Assembly: GCF_001590685.1 (NCBI RefSeq)
Contig: NZ_CP014616.1
Span: forward strand, 483,501 to 547,500
Length of the DNA: 64,000 nucleotides
Source: Sporosarcina psychrophila
GTDB taxonomy: Bacteria > Bacillota > Bacilli > Bacillales_A > Planococcaceae
Direction: 5' to 3'
Of the stretch, positions 16,114 to 24,927 are shown in pieces. Positions within the stretch are counted from its first letter, which is position 1. Every line of letters starts with the position of its first letter. Under the pieces are notes generated by a model, which was not told the origin of the DNA, made no database searches, and worked only from the letters and a program-made list of their open reading frames with translations. Both the position numbers and the translations under genes were made by a program.

Positions 16114-18498
16114 ATGGTGAAACAGGGGAAACGGATGGGGAAATGGCCAAAAATTATGTTGTCGGTGTTTGGATCAATTATAGTTTTGGCTATTGTGGTA
16201 CTACTTATTGTAAATAGTTACATAGCGAAGTCGAAACCATTTATTGATGGAGAAGTAAGTGTGGAAATTCTAGATGAAGATGTGACAATCGTCCGGGATG
16301 AGTTTGGCGTACCGCATATAACGGCGGAATCGGACGCGGATTTGTATAGGACTCAAGGCTATGTGCAAGCTCAAGACCGTTTATTCCAAATGGATATGGC
16401 TCGTAGGCAAGCGAGTGGTCGATTATCCGAAGTAGTTGGGGAAGTGGCTGTTGGAACGGATAAGAAGTTCCGTACATTTAGTTTGCGCTCGGCGGCCGAA
16501 GCGTCTTATGACGGCTATGGTGAGGAAGGGAAAAAGGTGCTCAGCTGGTATGCGGAAGGAGTCAATGCATTCATTGAGGAGGCGGAGCGAGATGGGAAGT
16601 TTCCGTATGAATTCAAGGTCCTGGGCTACACGCCTGAACCATGGACAGAAATCGATTCGCTGACGATAGGTAAGTATATGGCTTATGACCTCGGCGGAAA
16701 CTGGGATAGTTTAGCGGTCAGGCATTGGGCGTTGAATAATTTCTCGGAAGAATTAGCACGGGAGTTGTTCACCGTTTATCCGGAAAATGCTTCTTCTATT
16801 ATTGAGGCTAACATTGCGAATCCGGTCGCTGTGGCTGGTCAGTTCGACCCTGGTCTTGTGCCGCCTGAATTCAACGGTAGTAACAACTGGGTCGTGTCGG
16901 GGGATAAAACGGCTTCAGGATTACCGCTTCTAGCAGATGATCCGCATCTCGGGCTTAATACGCCGGCGATCTGGTATCAGATGCATTTGCAATCACCTGA
17001 ACAAAACGTTAGCGGTGTTATTTTTGCAGGGATTCCAGGAATTATTCTTGGGCATAATGACGACGTTGCATGGGGTGTGACGAACGTTGGACCTGACGTA
17101 CAAGATCTATATATCGAAACTCCAAATCCTGAAGATCGGACACAATTTCTCTATGATGGAGAATGGGAACAGGCTGAGGTAAGAGATGAAACGATTTCTG
17201 TAAAAGGCGAGGAGGATGTACCGTTTGAAGTAATGGTTACGCGACATGGCCCGATTATTTCGGACATTCTTTACAAAGATGAAGATCCAAACGCGCTGTT
17301 TTCAATGCAATGGACAGCACTGGAACCGACAAAAGAACTCGAAGCGATTATGAAGATGAACAAAGCTTCCAACTGGGAAAGTTTTGAGATGGCTTTGGAA
17401 GACTTCCATGCACCAGCACAGAACTTTGTGTTTGCGGCGAATGACGGCACTATTGCTTATAAAGCGAACGGTCGTATTCCTATCAGGAAACAAGGGGATG
17501 CGCAATTGCCTGTACCAGGCGACTCTTCCGATTATGGCTGGACGGGCTACATTCCATATGATGAATTACCGCGTGTCGTGAATCCTAAAGAAGGGTTCAT
17601 TGCCACAGCAAATAATCAAATTGTTGACGATTCATATCCGTATCATATTACAAAACTTTGGGCACAGTCTTATCGCTATGAACGAATAGCGGAAGTGCTT
17701 CGCGAAGGAGATAATTTCACGGCGGAAGATATGATGAAATTGCAGATGGATCAGAAGAACTTATACGCTCGTGAGTTCTTGGACGATATGATTGGTTCAA
17801 TTGAAATGAAAGACGCCGCTGTCGGAAAGTACAAAGAAATTGTAAAAATGCTTCGCGAGTGGGATCAATATGATTCCGCAGATGCGGCGGCACCACTTGT
17901 CTTTCATAAATGGATAAAACAATTGCCAATTGGCATGCTCAGTGCAACGATGCCTGAGGACGTTTATGAGCTTCTGCCGGCGAAAGGGACAATTACCGAC
18001 AAAATGTTGCGCGACGCTTATGCGGGTGAACCAGGGGCCTGGGTGGAAGAGTATGGCGGTGTTGATAAGTGGGTCTTCGATTCATTTGTAAATTCAATCG
18101 AAGAGATTGAAGGATTGTTCGGTGATAAAATCGCGGATTGGCAATGGGGAGATTTCCATCAGTTGGAGTTTCCGCACGCTCTATCAGGCGCATCTCCAAT
18201 CTTTGAATATTTCTTAAATCCGAAGAAACAGGCAATCGGCGGTTCGAATGTTACAGTCCAGGCTGCAGCATTTCAGGCAGATGGTACTGTAAATCACGGT
18301 GCACCTTGGCGCTTTGTTGCCGATTTGTCCGATTTATCGAAAGCGAATCATATTGTAGGGCCGGGTCAAAGTGGCCACATAAAATCGCAGTGGTTCCACG
18401 ATCAAGCAGATGACTGGGTGAATGGTAATTACCATGAAACTGTTTTGGATGGGGACATTAAAGAAGGATATACGTTGAAGTTAAAAGCGGAGCGCTAA
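16114..18498 (+). CDS. Penicillin acylase family protein (Ntn hydrolase)
   Basis: About 794 residues, family length. It begins with a membrane segment (KIMLSVFGSIIVLAIVVLLI) that serves as signal or anchor, so the enzyme acts outside the membrane. The alpha-chain region is followed by the autoprocessing site GSNNWVV; Ser256 would become the N-terminal nucleophile of the beta chain. The beta chain continues with LPLLADDPHLGL and later has the HGAPWR segment common in the family. Substrates in relatives are penicillins, acyl-homoserine lactones or N-acyl amino acids, and none can be chosen here. GTG 16105 is also in frame; ATG 16114 is better spaced. Monocistronic. Confidence 0.9.
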   Translation: MVKQGKRMGKWPKIMLSVFGSIIVLAIVVLLIVNSYIAKSKPFIDGEVSVEILDEDVTIVRDEFGVPHITAESDADLYRTQGYVQAQDRLFQMDMARRQASGRLSEVVGEVAVGTDKKFRTFSLRSAAEASYDGYGEEGKKVLSWYAEGVNAFIEEAERDGKFPYEFKVLGYTPEPWTEIDSLTIGKYMAYDLGGNWDSLAVRHWALNNFSEELARELFTVYPENASSIIEANIANPVAVAGQFDPGLVPPEFNGSNNWVVSGDKTASGLPLLADDPHLGLNTPAIWYQMHLQSPEQNVSGVIFAGIPGIILGHNDDVAWGVTNVGPDVQDLYIETPNPEDRTQFLYDGEWEQAEVRDETISVKGEEDVPFEVMVTRHGPIISDILYKDEDPNALFSMQWTALEPTKELEAIMKMNKASNWESFEMALEDFHAPAQNFVFAANDGTIAYKANGRIPIRKQGDAQLPVPGDSSDYGWTGYIPYDELPRVVNPKEGFIATANNQIVDDSYPYHITKLWAQSYRYERIAEVLREGDNFTAEDMMKLQMDQKNLYAREFLDDMIGSIEMKDAAVGKYKEIVKMLREWDQYDSADAAAPLVFHKWIKQLPIGMLSATMPEDVYELLPAKGTITDKMLRDAYAGEPGAWVEEYGGVDKWVFDSFVNSIEEIEGLFGDKIADWQWGDFHQLEFPHALSGASPIFEYFLNPKKQAIGGSNVTVQAAAFQADGTVNHGAPWRFVADLSDLSKANHIVGPGQSGHIKSQWFHDQADDWVNGNYHETVLDGDIKEGYTLKLKAER

Positions 18499-18512
18499 TG
18501 CGCCCCGTTTTT
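18487..18512 (+). terminator. Terminator of the acylase gene
   Basis: Stem CGGAGCGC / GCGCCCCG with loop TAAT, then TTTTT. The stop codon lies in the loop. Confidence 0.75.
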
Positions 18513-18579
18513 AATTTGGTGAAACTTTGGAAACGCGGGTAAACCGATGCATTATCTTATCCACCGCTAAGAGCCTCTG

Positions 18580-18999
18580 TTATTTAACAATCAAAACCGG
18601 TGCTGTCACACGTTTTGCTACTTTATGACTCACACTGCCTAGCACCATTTCCTGAAAAGTATTCAGGCCACGGCTACCGAGAACGACAAGATCGAATTCA
18701 CCACTATTGGCAAAATTAACGATGATTGGTCCAGGGTCACCGTGTTTGATGACGAGCTTAAAGGGGATTTGAAACTGCTCGAAAGCCTCCTCGATGGGCA
18801 TGAGTCGCTTCTTGCGATCGATATGGAGATCATCACTGCTAGCATTATCAAGTACATCTGAACGTGTTCGGTCAAACTCAAGGATATAAAGGATTTCAAC
18901 GGCCACTCCTTGGCATAACGAGGCAAGTTGAGCGGCATGTTTGGCTGCGCGGTGCGAGTTTACTGAGCCGTCGACCGCGACTAGTATTCGGTTATACAT
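18580..18999 (-). CDS. Universal stress protein UspA family
   Basis: 139 residues, a single Usp domain. It starts YNRILVAVDGS and carries the ATP-binding signature G-x2-G-x9-GS in GSRGLNTFQEMVLGS, so it is an ATP-binding type. It ends TAPVLIVK, as most family members do. The cytoplasmic stress role is inferred from the family. Start ATG 18999 follows TAGGGATTC. It is divergent from cadC; the shared 205-bp region holds two CadC-type boxes, the outer of which lies 117 bp from this gene. Confidence 0.92.
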   Translation of the reverse strand: MYNRILVAVDGSVNSHRAAKHAAQLASLCQGVAVEILYILEFDRTRSDVLDNASSDDLHIDRKKRLMPIEEAFEQFQIPFKLVIKHGDPGPIIVNFANSGEFDLVVLGSRGLNTFQEMVLGSVSHKVAKRVTAPVLIVK

Positions 19000-19116
19000 C
19001 GGAATCCCTACTTTCGTATGTCTGACATGTAAAGTTACATTGTTAGTAAGTATAAGTCTTCTACGCCTATCTGTTAAACCCTTCTTTTGAGTAATAAATC
19101 AAGCGGAAATTTACAT

Positions 19117-19132
19117 TCAAAGCACCGTTTGA
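19117..19132. promoter_or_regulatory. CadC-type operator box 1
   Basis: TCAAA-GCACCG-TTTGA, just upstream of the cadC -35. It has the same TCAAA-N6-TTTGA layout as box 2 and as the pI258 CadC operator I recall (TCAAA-TAAATA-TTTGA). Confidence 0.6.
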
Positions 19133-19138
19133 TTAGCC

Positions 19139-19167
19139 TTGCAATTACAAGAGGAATTACATATACT
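19139..19167 (+). promoter_or_regulatory. Sigma-A promoter of cadCA
   Basis: TTGCAA (19139-19144), 17-nt spacer, TATACT (19162-19167). Transcription would start near 19174, at the edge of operator box 2. Confidence 0.7.
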
Positions 19168-19175
19168 AAAGTTAA

Positions 19176-19191
19176 TCAAACAACCATTTGA
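19176..19191. promoter_or_regulatory. CadC-type operator box 2
   Basis: TCAAA-CAACCA-TTTGA over the predicted transcription start, 59 bp from box 1. Repression by steric block is the likely mechanism. Confidence 0.7.
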
Positions 19192-19204
19192 ATGAGGTGT
19201 AAAT

Positions 19205-19573
19205 ATGACGGTAAAAGAAGTTTGTGAAGTGACAACGGTTCATGAAGAAGTTGTGAATCGGGTACAGAAGGCGCTCCCTGATGTGGGTGCTGCTGTCGCG
19301 ATATTTAAAGCGTTGGCGGATGAAACCAGATTGAAAATTGCTTTTTCGCTGACACTAGAAGAAGAAATGTGTGTATGTGACGTTGCGGCAGTGATTGGTT
19401 CTTCCGTTGCGACAGCTTCCCACCACTTACGCTATTTGCGCGAACAAGCACTTGCTAAATCAAGGAGAAAAGGGAAGATGGTTTACTATTCGCTCGCAGA
19501 CGATCACGTCCACCAACTTGTGAAAGTCGCACACGAGCATACGATAGAGGGTGTTGAGCATGGCAACGGTTGA
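19205..19573 (+). CDS. cadC: ArsR/SmtB family metal-sensing repressor, CadC-like
   Basis: 122 residues, a winged-helix dimer. The alpha-3/N site has Cys7, Cys56 and Cys58 (EEMCVCDVA), but the second N-terminal Cys of pI258 CadC (position 11) is Thr here. The alpha-5 site D-x-H-x10-H-x2-E is complete in the C terminus (from DDH to HTIE). The recognition helix is SSVATASHHLRYL. It should release DNA on binding Zn(II), Cd(II) or Pb(II). Start ATG 19205 follows GAGGTG; the 3' end overlaps cadA by 14 bp. Confidence 0.9.
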   Translation: MTVKEVCEVTTVHEEVVNRVQKALPDVGAAVAIFKALADETRLKIAFSLTLEEEMCVCDVAAVIGSSVATASHHLRYLREQALAKSRRKGKMVYYSLADDHVHQLVKVAHEHTIEGVEHGNG

Positions 19574-21668
19574 GAAGAAAGAATATAGGTTGGAGAATCT
19601 AACATGTGCCAGTTGTGCGATGAAGTTTGAAAAAAACGTTAAAAACCTGCCTTCTATTGAGGATGTACAAGTGAATTTTGGTGCATCAAAATTAGCGTTC
19701 AGTGGCAGCGCGACGATTGAAGATCTCGAAGCAGCAGGTGCATTTGATGGCATTAAAGTTGTCCCGCTTCAGAATAAGAAGATTGAGCCGAAAACGTCTT
19801 TCTTTAAACGGAAAGAGAATCTCGTTACACTTTTTTCGCTGCTGTTCTTACTAATAGGGATGTATGTGTCATTTCGTTACGCTGAAACACATCCTGCAGC
19901 AATTGCCCTATTTGCAATTGCCATTGTAATTGGTGGAACAAGCATATTCAAAACAGGATTGCGAAATTTGGTCCGTTTCGAATTCGATATGAAAACGCTG
20001 ATGACGATTGCCATTATTGGTGCTGCAATTATTGGGGAATGGCGTGAAGGTGCGGTTGTCGTCTTCCTGTTTGCGGTTAGTGAAGCGTTAGAAGCCTATT
20101 CAATGAATAAAGCACGACAGTCCATCCGACAATTGATGGATATTGCACCGCCTTCCGCCCTCGTAAAACGAGGGGAAACGTTTATGGAACTTCCGACAGA
20201 AGACATCATCGTCGGCGATATTCTAATCGTAAAACCAGGTCAGAAAATCGCTATGGACGGCGCTGTTCTAACGGGTTCATCTACGGTCAATCAAGCAGCG
20301 ATTACAGGGGAATCCATCCCTGTCCAAAAAAAATCTGGTGATAATGTATTCGCGGGCACGCTTAATGAAGAGGGTGCACTTGAAGTAACGGTTACAAAGC
20401 TTGTCGGCGATACAACAATTGCGAAGATCATCCATCTCGTAGAAGATGCGCAAGCAGAAAAAGCACCATCTCAAAAGTTCGTTGATAAATTCGCGAAATA
20501 CTACACACCTGCAATCATCGTGATTGCAATTCTTGTGGCCATAATACCACCATTACTTGGTGGCGATTGGAACGCGTGGATCTACCAAGGTCTTGCTGTA
20601 CTCGTCGTCGGCTGTCCGTGTGCACTTGTTGTCTCTACACCAGTTGCGATTGTCACAGCGATTGGTAACGCGGCACGTCAAGGCGTGCTGATTAAAGGCG
20701 GTATCCACCTCGAAGAAACAGGAAGACTTGACGTTATTGCGTTCGATAAAACCGGAACGTTAACGAAAGGGTATCCGGAAGTAACGGATTTCATCGTAGG
20801 TAAAGAAATCGCTCAAGAGCAATTATTAAGTGCAATCGCAGCAGTCGAGTCAATGTCACAGCATCCGCTTGCAAAAGCGGTTGTCGATTACGCGCATCAT
20901 CATGGTGCACAGAAAGTCGTTGTGTCGAATTTTCAATCGGTTACCGGAAAGGGCGCTTATGCTGAAATTGATGGCATGACGACTTATATTGGCAGCCTGA
21001 GCTGGGCACAAGAACTATCTTCATTGTCAGAAGAAATATTACAGCAAGCGGCATCCCTTCAACGAGAAGGAAAGTCTGTCATGGCGATTGTCACGGGTAC
21101 TGATTTTAGTGGACTGCTAGCCGTGGCGGATCCCATACGTGCGGAAAGTCGTGACGTCCTTGAACAACTGAAAAGTATAGGTATCCGTCATACAGTCATG
21201 CTGACAGGCGATCACCAAGTAACGGCAGATGCAATTGCTACTGAGCTCGGTGTTACGGATGTACGCGCCGGACTAATGCCGGAAGACAAATTAACAGCGA
21301 TTAAACAATTGAGTGACGAATATGGCCGTGTTGCCATGGTTGGTGATGGCATCAATGACGCGCCTGCCTTAGCTGCAGCTTCAGTTGGTATAGCAATGGG
21401 TGGAGCGGGAACGGACGCTGCATTGGAAACAGCAGATATTGCACTAATGGCAGATGATTTAGGGAAATTACCTTATACAATGAAATTAAGCCGAAAAACA
21501 TTGCGAATCATCAAAGAAAACATTATGTTTGCATTAGGCTTAAAAATTATAGCATTGCTTCTTATCATTCCCGGTTGGCTGACATTATGGATTGCCATCT
21601 TCGCGGATATGGGTGCCACGCTACTCGTTGTGCTGAACTCGTTGCGGTTGCTACGCGTTCATAAGTAA
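19560..21668 (+). CDS. cadA: P1B-type heavy-metal ATPase (Cd/Zn/Pb efflux)
   Basis: About 702 residues. It exports divalent soft metals using ATP. One N-terminal heavy-metal domain has LTCASCAMKFEKN. The membrane motif GCPCALVVSTP (CPC) in the sixth helix, phosphorylation site DKTGTLTKG, TGES dephosphorylation loop, HP motif (SQHPLAKAV) and GDGINDAPAL hinge are all intact. The C-terminal helix has DMGATLLVVLNSLRLL, typical of the Zn/Cd/Pb group. ATG 19560 follows GAGGG inside cadC, implying coupled translation. It is co-regulated with cadC through the twin boxes. Confidence 0.95.
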   Translation: MATVEKKEYRLENLTCASCAMKFEKNVKNLPSIEDVQVNFGASKLAFSGSATIEDLEAAGAFDGIKVVPLQNKKIEPKTSFFKRKENLVTLFSLLFLLIGMYVSFRYAETHPAAIALFAIAIVIGGTSIFKTGLRNLVRFEFDMKTLMTIAIIGAAIIGEWREGAVVVFLFAVSEALEAYSMNKARQSIRQLMDIAPPSALVKRGETFMELPTEDIIVGDILIVKPGQKIAMDGAVLTGSSTVNQAAITGESIPVQKKSGDNVFAGTLNEEGALEVTVTKLVGDTTIAKIIHLVEDAQAEKAPSQKFVDKFAKYYTPAIIVIAILVAIIPPLLGGDWNAWIYQGLAVLVVGCPCALVVSTPVAIVTAIGNAARQGVLIKGGIHLEETGRLDVIAFDKTGTLTKGYPEVTDFIVGKEIAQEQLLSAIAAVESMSQHPLAKAVVDYAHHHGAQKVVVSNFQSVTGKGAYAEIDGMTTYIGSLSWAQELSSLSEEILQQAASLQREGKSVMAIVTGTDFSGLLAVADPIRAESRDVLEQLKSIGIRHTVMLTGDHQVTADAIATELGVTDVRAGLMPEDKLTAIKQLSDEYGRVAMVGDGINDAPALAAASVGIAMGGAGTDAALETADIALMADDLGKLPYTMKLSRKTLRIIKENIMFALGLKIIALLLIIPGWLTLWIAIFADMGATLLVVLNSLRLLRVHK

Positions 21669-21695
21669 GTAGTTTCTATACGGAGGCGAATTCTA

Positions 21696-22808
21696 ATGTA
21701 TTTACAAGAGTGGACAATGGAAGAGCAGGAGCAACTTATTCATTTCATGACAACTAATACGTGGCCTTACCACGGTAACTCTGATCCGGGACGTCATTTG
21801 ATTGAAAAAACAATCGAAGAGGGCGGCTATGAGTCGGATGAAGTGAAAACGTTTTGGGTGGAAAATGACGCCGGAGAAAAAGTAGGAATCGTAAAAATTT
21901 ACGACTTGCAAGATGAAATTCCGTTGTTCGATTTACGTATTGCAGATATGTCGAGGGGATATGGCTACGGCCCGAAGGCTCTTCGACTTGTCGCGGAATA
22001 TGTATTCGGATTGCCAGGCAAGAAAATTCGTCTCGAAGGTCATACGAGACAAGATAATCTTGCGATGCGAAAAACGTTCGAACGTGCAGGCTTTGTCAAG
22101 GAAGCACATCTTCGGAAAGCTTGGTTTTCGCCTAAAGAACATTCCTATTATGATGCAGTGACCTATGGTATTACGCGGGAAGATTTCATGGCGGGAACGA
22201 CAACGCCTGTGATTTGGGAAGACGGAGAGAAGTCACGAGGTTCTGCGGCATCCCCTCGTATCCCGGATTTCGCGGAGTCATTCGAATCAGAACGGCTTGT
22301 CATTCGGGCTCCTGAACTTGGCGATGCAACAGATGCTTGGAATGCGATTAGGGCTTCATTACCTGCGCTTCGTAAGTGGATGCCATGGGCGCAACCGGAA
22401 CCGGAGCTGCATATGACAGAAGAAAGCTTGCGAAAAGCAGTTGCAAATTTCATCACAAGACAAGACCTGCGCTTCCATGTTTACCATAAAGAAACCGGGA
22501 AGTTTGTCGGTTCATCGGGACTACATCGAATCGATTGGTCGATTCCGAAATTCGAGATTGGCTACTGGCTAGCTACAGAATTTGAAGGCCAGGGCTATAT
22601 GACCGAAGCCGTTAAACATATTGAAAAATTTGCCTTCGAAAAGCTTGGAGCGCGCAGAGTGGAAATTCGTTGTGATGAAGAAAACATGAAAAGTCGTAGC
22701 GTCGCAGAACGTGCAGGGTTCACCCTCGAAGGAATTTTGAAACAAGATTCCTTATCCCCCGATGGTAATGTTTTACGAAATACATGCATCTATGCGAAAA
22801 TAGACTAA
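21696..22808 (+). CDS. Double-GNAT N-acetyltransferase
   Basis: 370 residues made of two acetyltransferase domains in series. Residues about 1-165 form one GNAT domain (SRGYGYGPKALRLVAEYVF as the acetyl-CoA loop). Residues about 190-370 form a RimJ/RimL-like domain (ESERLVIRAP start; EFEGQGYMTEAVKHIEKFAF loop; VAERAGFTLEG end). Two separate GNAT genes would be the usual arrangement. The frame is open throughout and no start signal is seen at the join, so this is a true fusion. Substrate unknown. ATG 21696 follows GGAGG, 27 bp after cadA, so it may be cotranscribed with it. Confidence 0.85.
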   Translation: MYLQEWTMEEQEQLIHFMTTNTWPYHGNSDPGRHLIEKTIEEGGYESDEVKTFWVENDAGEKVGIVKIYDLQDEIPLFDLRIADMSRGYGYGPKALRLVAEYVFGLPGKKIRLEGHTRQDNLAMRKTFERAGFVKEAHLRKAWFSPKEHSYYDAVTYGITREDFMAGTTTPVIWEDGEKSRGSAASPRIPDFAESFESERLVIRAPELGDATDAWNAIRASLPALRKWMPWAQPEPELHMTEESLRKAVANFITRQDLRFHVYHKETGKFVGSSGLHRIDWSIPKFEIGYWLATEFEGQGYMTEAVKHIEKFAFEKLGARRVEIRCDEENMKSRSVAERAGFTLEGILKQDSLSPDGNVLRNTCIYAKID

Positions 22809-22810
22809 AG

Positions 22811-23254
22811 AAAAGCGGAAGCGGCCCGTATAGACGCGACAGGCATAAGACGGACCGGCGACGCGGTGCTCTTCCCGCACAGCTGGTCTGGCTTATGACC
22901 CGAGCGTCTGGCCGCTGTAGCTAGACAATATAAGGAATGCAGCTTAAGTGCGCGACGTCCTGTCGCAACAGCTGCATGACCTACTTCGTGTAGGCCTAAG
23001 CTCCAGGCGCCGTCTAGCTCCGAAAAGCGCTGGAGGTCTTTCAGAAAAAGGCGTACTTTGCCTTTATCTGAAAGAATGAAGCGACTCGAGGGGCTGGCGC
23101 CTGTAGCTAGACAAGAAAAGCGGAAGCGGCCCGCATAGACGCGACAGGCATAAGACGGACCGGCGACGCGGTGTTCTTTACCCGGGAAGGATGCAGTTCA
23201 ATCCTTCCTAGCTGGTCTGGCTTATGACCCGAGCGTCTGGCCGCTGAAGCTAGA
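22811..23254. repeat. Cluster of dispersed repeats with a nearly exact internal duplication
   Basis: Begins AGAAAAGCGGAAGCGGCC two bases after the stop codon of the double GNAT gene. A block of about 115-140 bp (GAAAAGCGGAAGCGGCCC ... GCTAGACA) occurs at 22813-22926 and again at 23115-23255. Between them is a copy of the other subtype (CTCCAGGCGCC ... GACTCGAGGGGCTGGCGCC). No ORF is seen in about 480 bp. Confidence 0.8.
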
Positions 23255-23258
23255 CACT

Positions 23259-23293
23259 AAAAAAGGGATGCCGACTAATGTCGACATCCCTTT
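23259..23293 (-). terminator. Terminator of the small membrane protein gene
   Basis: Minus-strand stem AAAGGGATG...CATCCCTTT with an inner GTCG/CGAC pairing, followed by a T run (A run at 23257-23261 on the plus strand). It starts two bases after the stop codon. Confidence 0.82.
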
Positions 23294-23295
23294 CG

Positions 23296-23451
23296 TTACA
23301 CGCTTCGTTTTCCGGAAATAAGATTGAAAATAAATGCAATAACCGCGATGACTAGAAGAATGTGAATTAGTCCTCCGCCAATCTTGAATACGAGACCTAA
23401 CAACCAAAACACGAATAATGCTACAATGAGTAACCATATAATTCGACCCAT
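23296..23451 (-). CDS. Small membrane protein, lmo0937 family
   Basis: 51 residues with two hydrophobic segments (IIWLLIVALFVFWLLGLVF and LIHILLVIAVIAFIFNLI), a short glycine turn and a basic end GKRSV. This matches the lmo0937-type family of small stress-associated membrane proteins. ATG 23451 is preceded by AAGGGGGAATTCAC; a longer in-frame start at 23496 is disfavoured because that region holds the promoter. A sigma-B-type promoter lies upstream. Molecular function unknown. Confidence 0.85.
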   Translation of the reverse strand: MGRIIWLLIVALFVFWLLGLVFKIGGGLIHILLVIAVIAFIFNLISGKRSV

Positions 23452-23483
23452 GTGAATTCCCCCTTTACTGATGTATTCTATCT

Positions 23484-23509
23484 TTACCCCCGCCAATTAA
23501 AAGTTAAAC
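23484..23509 (-). promoter_or_regulatory. Sigma-B-type promoter
   Basis: Minus strand: GTTTAA (23504-23509), 14-nt spacer, GGGTAA (23484-23489), 33 bp before the start codon. Very close to the sigma-B consensus GTTTAA-N12-15-GGGTAT. Confidence 0.72.
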
Positions 23510-23572
23510 TAGGGACGTTTGAAAAGTAGTGATTGGGAATGAGACTGGGTATACATACTGGAGGCGGTACAG

Positions 23573-23998
23573 TTGGCAACACCAGGTATGGAAGATTATC
23601 TTGAACAGATTTATTTGCATATCGAAGCGAAAGGCGTTGCACGTGTATCGGATGTAGCTGAATCCTTGGCGGTTCTCCCTTCATCCGTTACAAAAATGGC
23701 TCAGCGTCTCGACAAGGAAGGCTATATTGTTTATGAACGCTACAAAGGTCTCGAATTGACAGGAAAAGGGTTTTCGTTCGGAAAAAAACTTGTTCGACGT
23801 CATGATCTCCTTGAACAGTTTCTTCGCATTATTGGAGTCGATGAAGAAAATATTTATGGGGACGTGGAAGGAATTGAACATCACCTAAGCTGGAATGCGA
23901 TGGATCGAATAACTGATCTGGTCGAAGCGATGGGACAAGACGAAGAATTTGTTAGAAAATTACGTGTAATGGATCAGGAGAAAGAGGTAGATAAATAA
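23573..23998 (+). CDS. mntR: Manganese-responsive repressor MntR (DtxR family)
   Basis: 141 residues. All Mn(II) ligands known from B. subtilis MntR are in place: Asp8, Glu11, His77, Glu99, Glu102 and His103. The winged helix ([14 protein letters not shown]) is followed by the dimer/metal domain, and there is no SH3 domain, as in the short MntR type. It represses Mn uptake and activates Mn efflux when Mn is high; no transporter gene is adjacent. TTG 23573 follows GGAGGCGG. Its stop overlaps the cvfB start by one base. Confidence 0.97.
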   Translation: MATPGMEDYLEQIYLHIEAKGVARVSDVAESLAVLPSSVTKMAQRLDKEGYIVYERYKGLELTGKGFSFGKKLVRRHDLLEQFLRIIGVDEENIYGDVEGIEHHLSWNAMDRITDLVEAMGQDEEFVRKLRVMDQEKEVDK

Positions 23999-24861
23999 TG
24001 GAACAACTAAAATCAGGTTATGCGGTGGAGTTAGAAGTGTTGGAGCAAGACGGTTCAAGATGGATATTGGGTGGCGATAGCGAACAAGAACATATTATGT
24101 TGAATGCATCTGATGCAGACGAAAACATTCAAGAAGGAGATAAAGTAAAAGTTTTCCTTTACATGAATAGACGCGGAGAGCTTTCTGCGACGATGCAGAT
24201 TCCACACATGACAGCTGAGACATTTGGCTGGGCACGTGTAATACGTGTGGATGACCATGAAGGTGTTTATGTTGATATCGGTTCTTCAATCGAAGTGCTT
24301 GTGAATAAAAATGATATGCCTAAAGTGCGGGCTCTATGGCCGAAGGTAGACGATGCATTGTATATGACGCTTCGAATGGATTTGGGCGGTACTATTTTCG
24401 GCCGACTTGCTACAGAAGAACGCGTATTAGAACAAATCATTGAAGCGCCTACTTCCGTCTTTAACATGGACTTGAAGGCAAGAGCGTATCGCTTGTTACC
24501 AGTTGGTTCGTTTATGCTTAGCATTCCTGAAAATTACCGTATTTTCATCCACAATACAGAACAGGAACGTGAACCTCGTCTCGGCCAAGAAATGACTGTC
24601 CGTATTATTGGTGTCCGTGAAGATGGAACAGTGAACGGATCGATGTTGCCTCGTAAAGAGGAGCGTCAGGGAGACGATGCTGAAAAAATCCTTCGTTATT
24701 TGAATGAAGCTAAGGGACGTATGCCCTTCACGGATAAATCAACACCTGACGAGATAAAAGAAATGTTCAATATGAGTAAAGCATCATTCAAACGTGCACT
24801 TGGTAAACTCATGAAAGAAGGCAGAATTGAACAGAATGATGGATGGACATTGTTGAAATAA
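23998..24861 (+). CDS. cvfB: S1-domain RNA-binding protein CvfB
   Basis: 287 residues, the length of CvfB/YitL. Tandem S1-type OB folds cover about residues 1-215 (GYAVELEVLEQDG, FGWARVIRVDDHEGVYVDIG). A C-terminal winged helix follows (FTDKSTPDEIKEMFNMSKA; FKRALGKLMKEGRIEQ). In staphylococci it influences virulence factor expression and binds RNA; its role here is probably translation- or RNA-related. Start ATG 23998 overlaps the mntR stop, so the two are coupled. Confidence 0.93.
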   Translation: MEQLKSGYAVELEVLEQDGSRWILGGDSEQEHIMLNASDADENIQEGDKVKVFLYMNRRGELSATMQIPHMTAETFGWARVIRVDDHEGVYVDIGSSIEVLVNKNDMPKVRALWPKVDDALYMTLRMDLGGTIFGRLATEERVLEQIIEAPTSVFNMDLKARAYRLLPVGSFMLSIPENYRIFIHNTEQEREPRLGQEMTVRIIGVREDGTVNGSMLPRKEERQGDDAEKILRYLNEAKGRMPFTDKSTPDEIKEMFNMSKASFKRALGKLMKEGRIEQNDGWTLLK

Positions 24862-24927
24862 TACCGAAGTTCGGGAACCTTTATCAACCGGGAATCGTAT
24901 TAATTCCTAGAAAGAGGGGGAATCAAC

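Noticed and set aside
22811..23254. Insertion sequence remnants
   Set aside because: No transposase coding sequence; all similarity is explained by the short intergenic repeat family.
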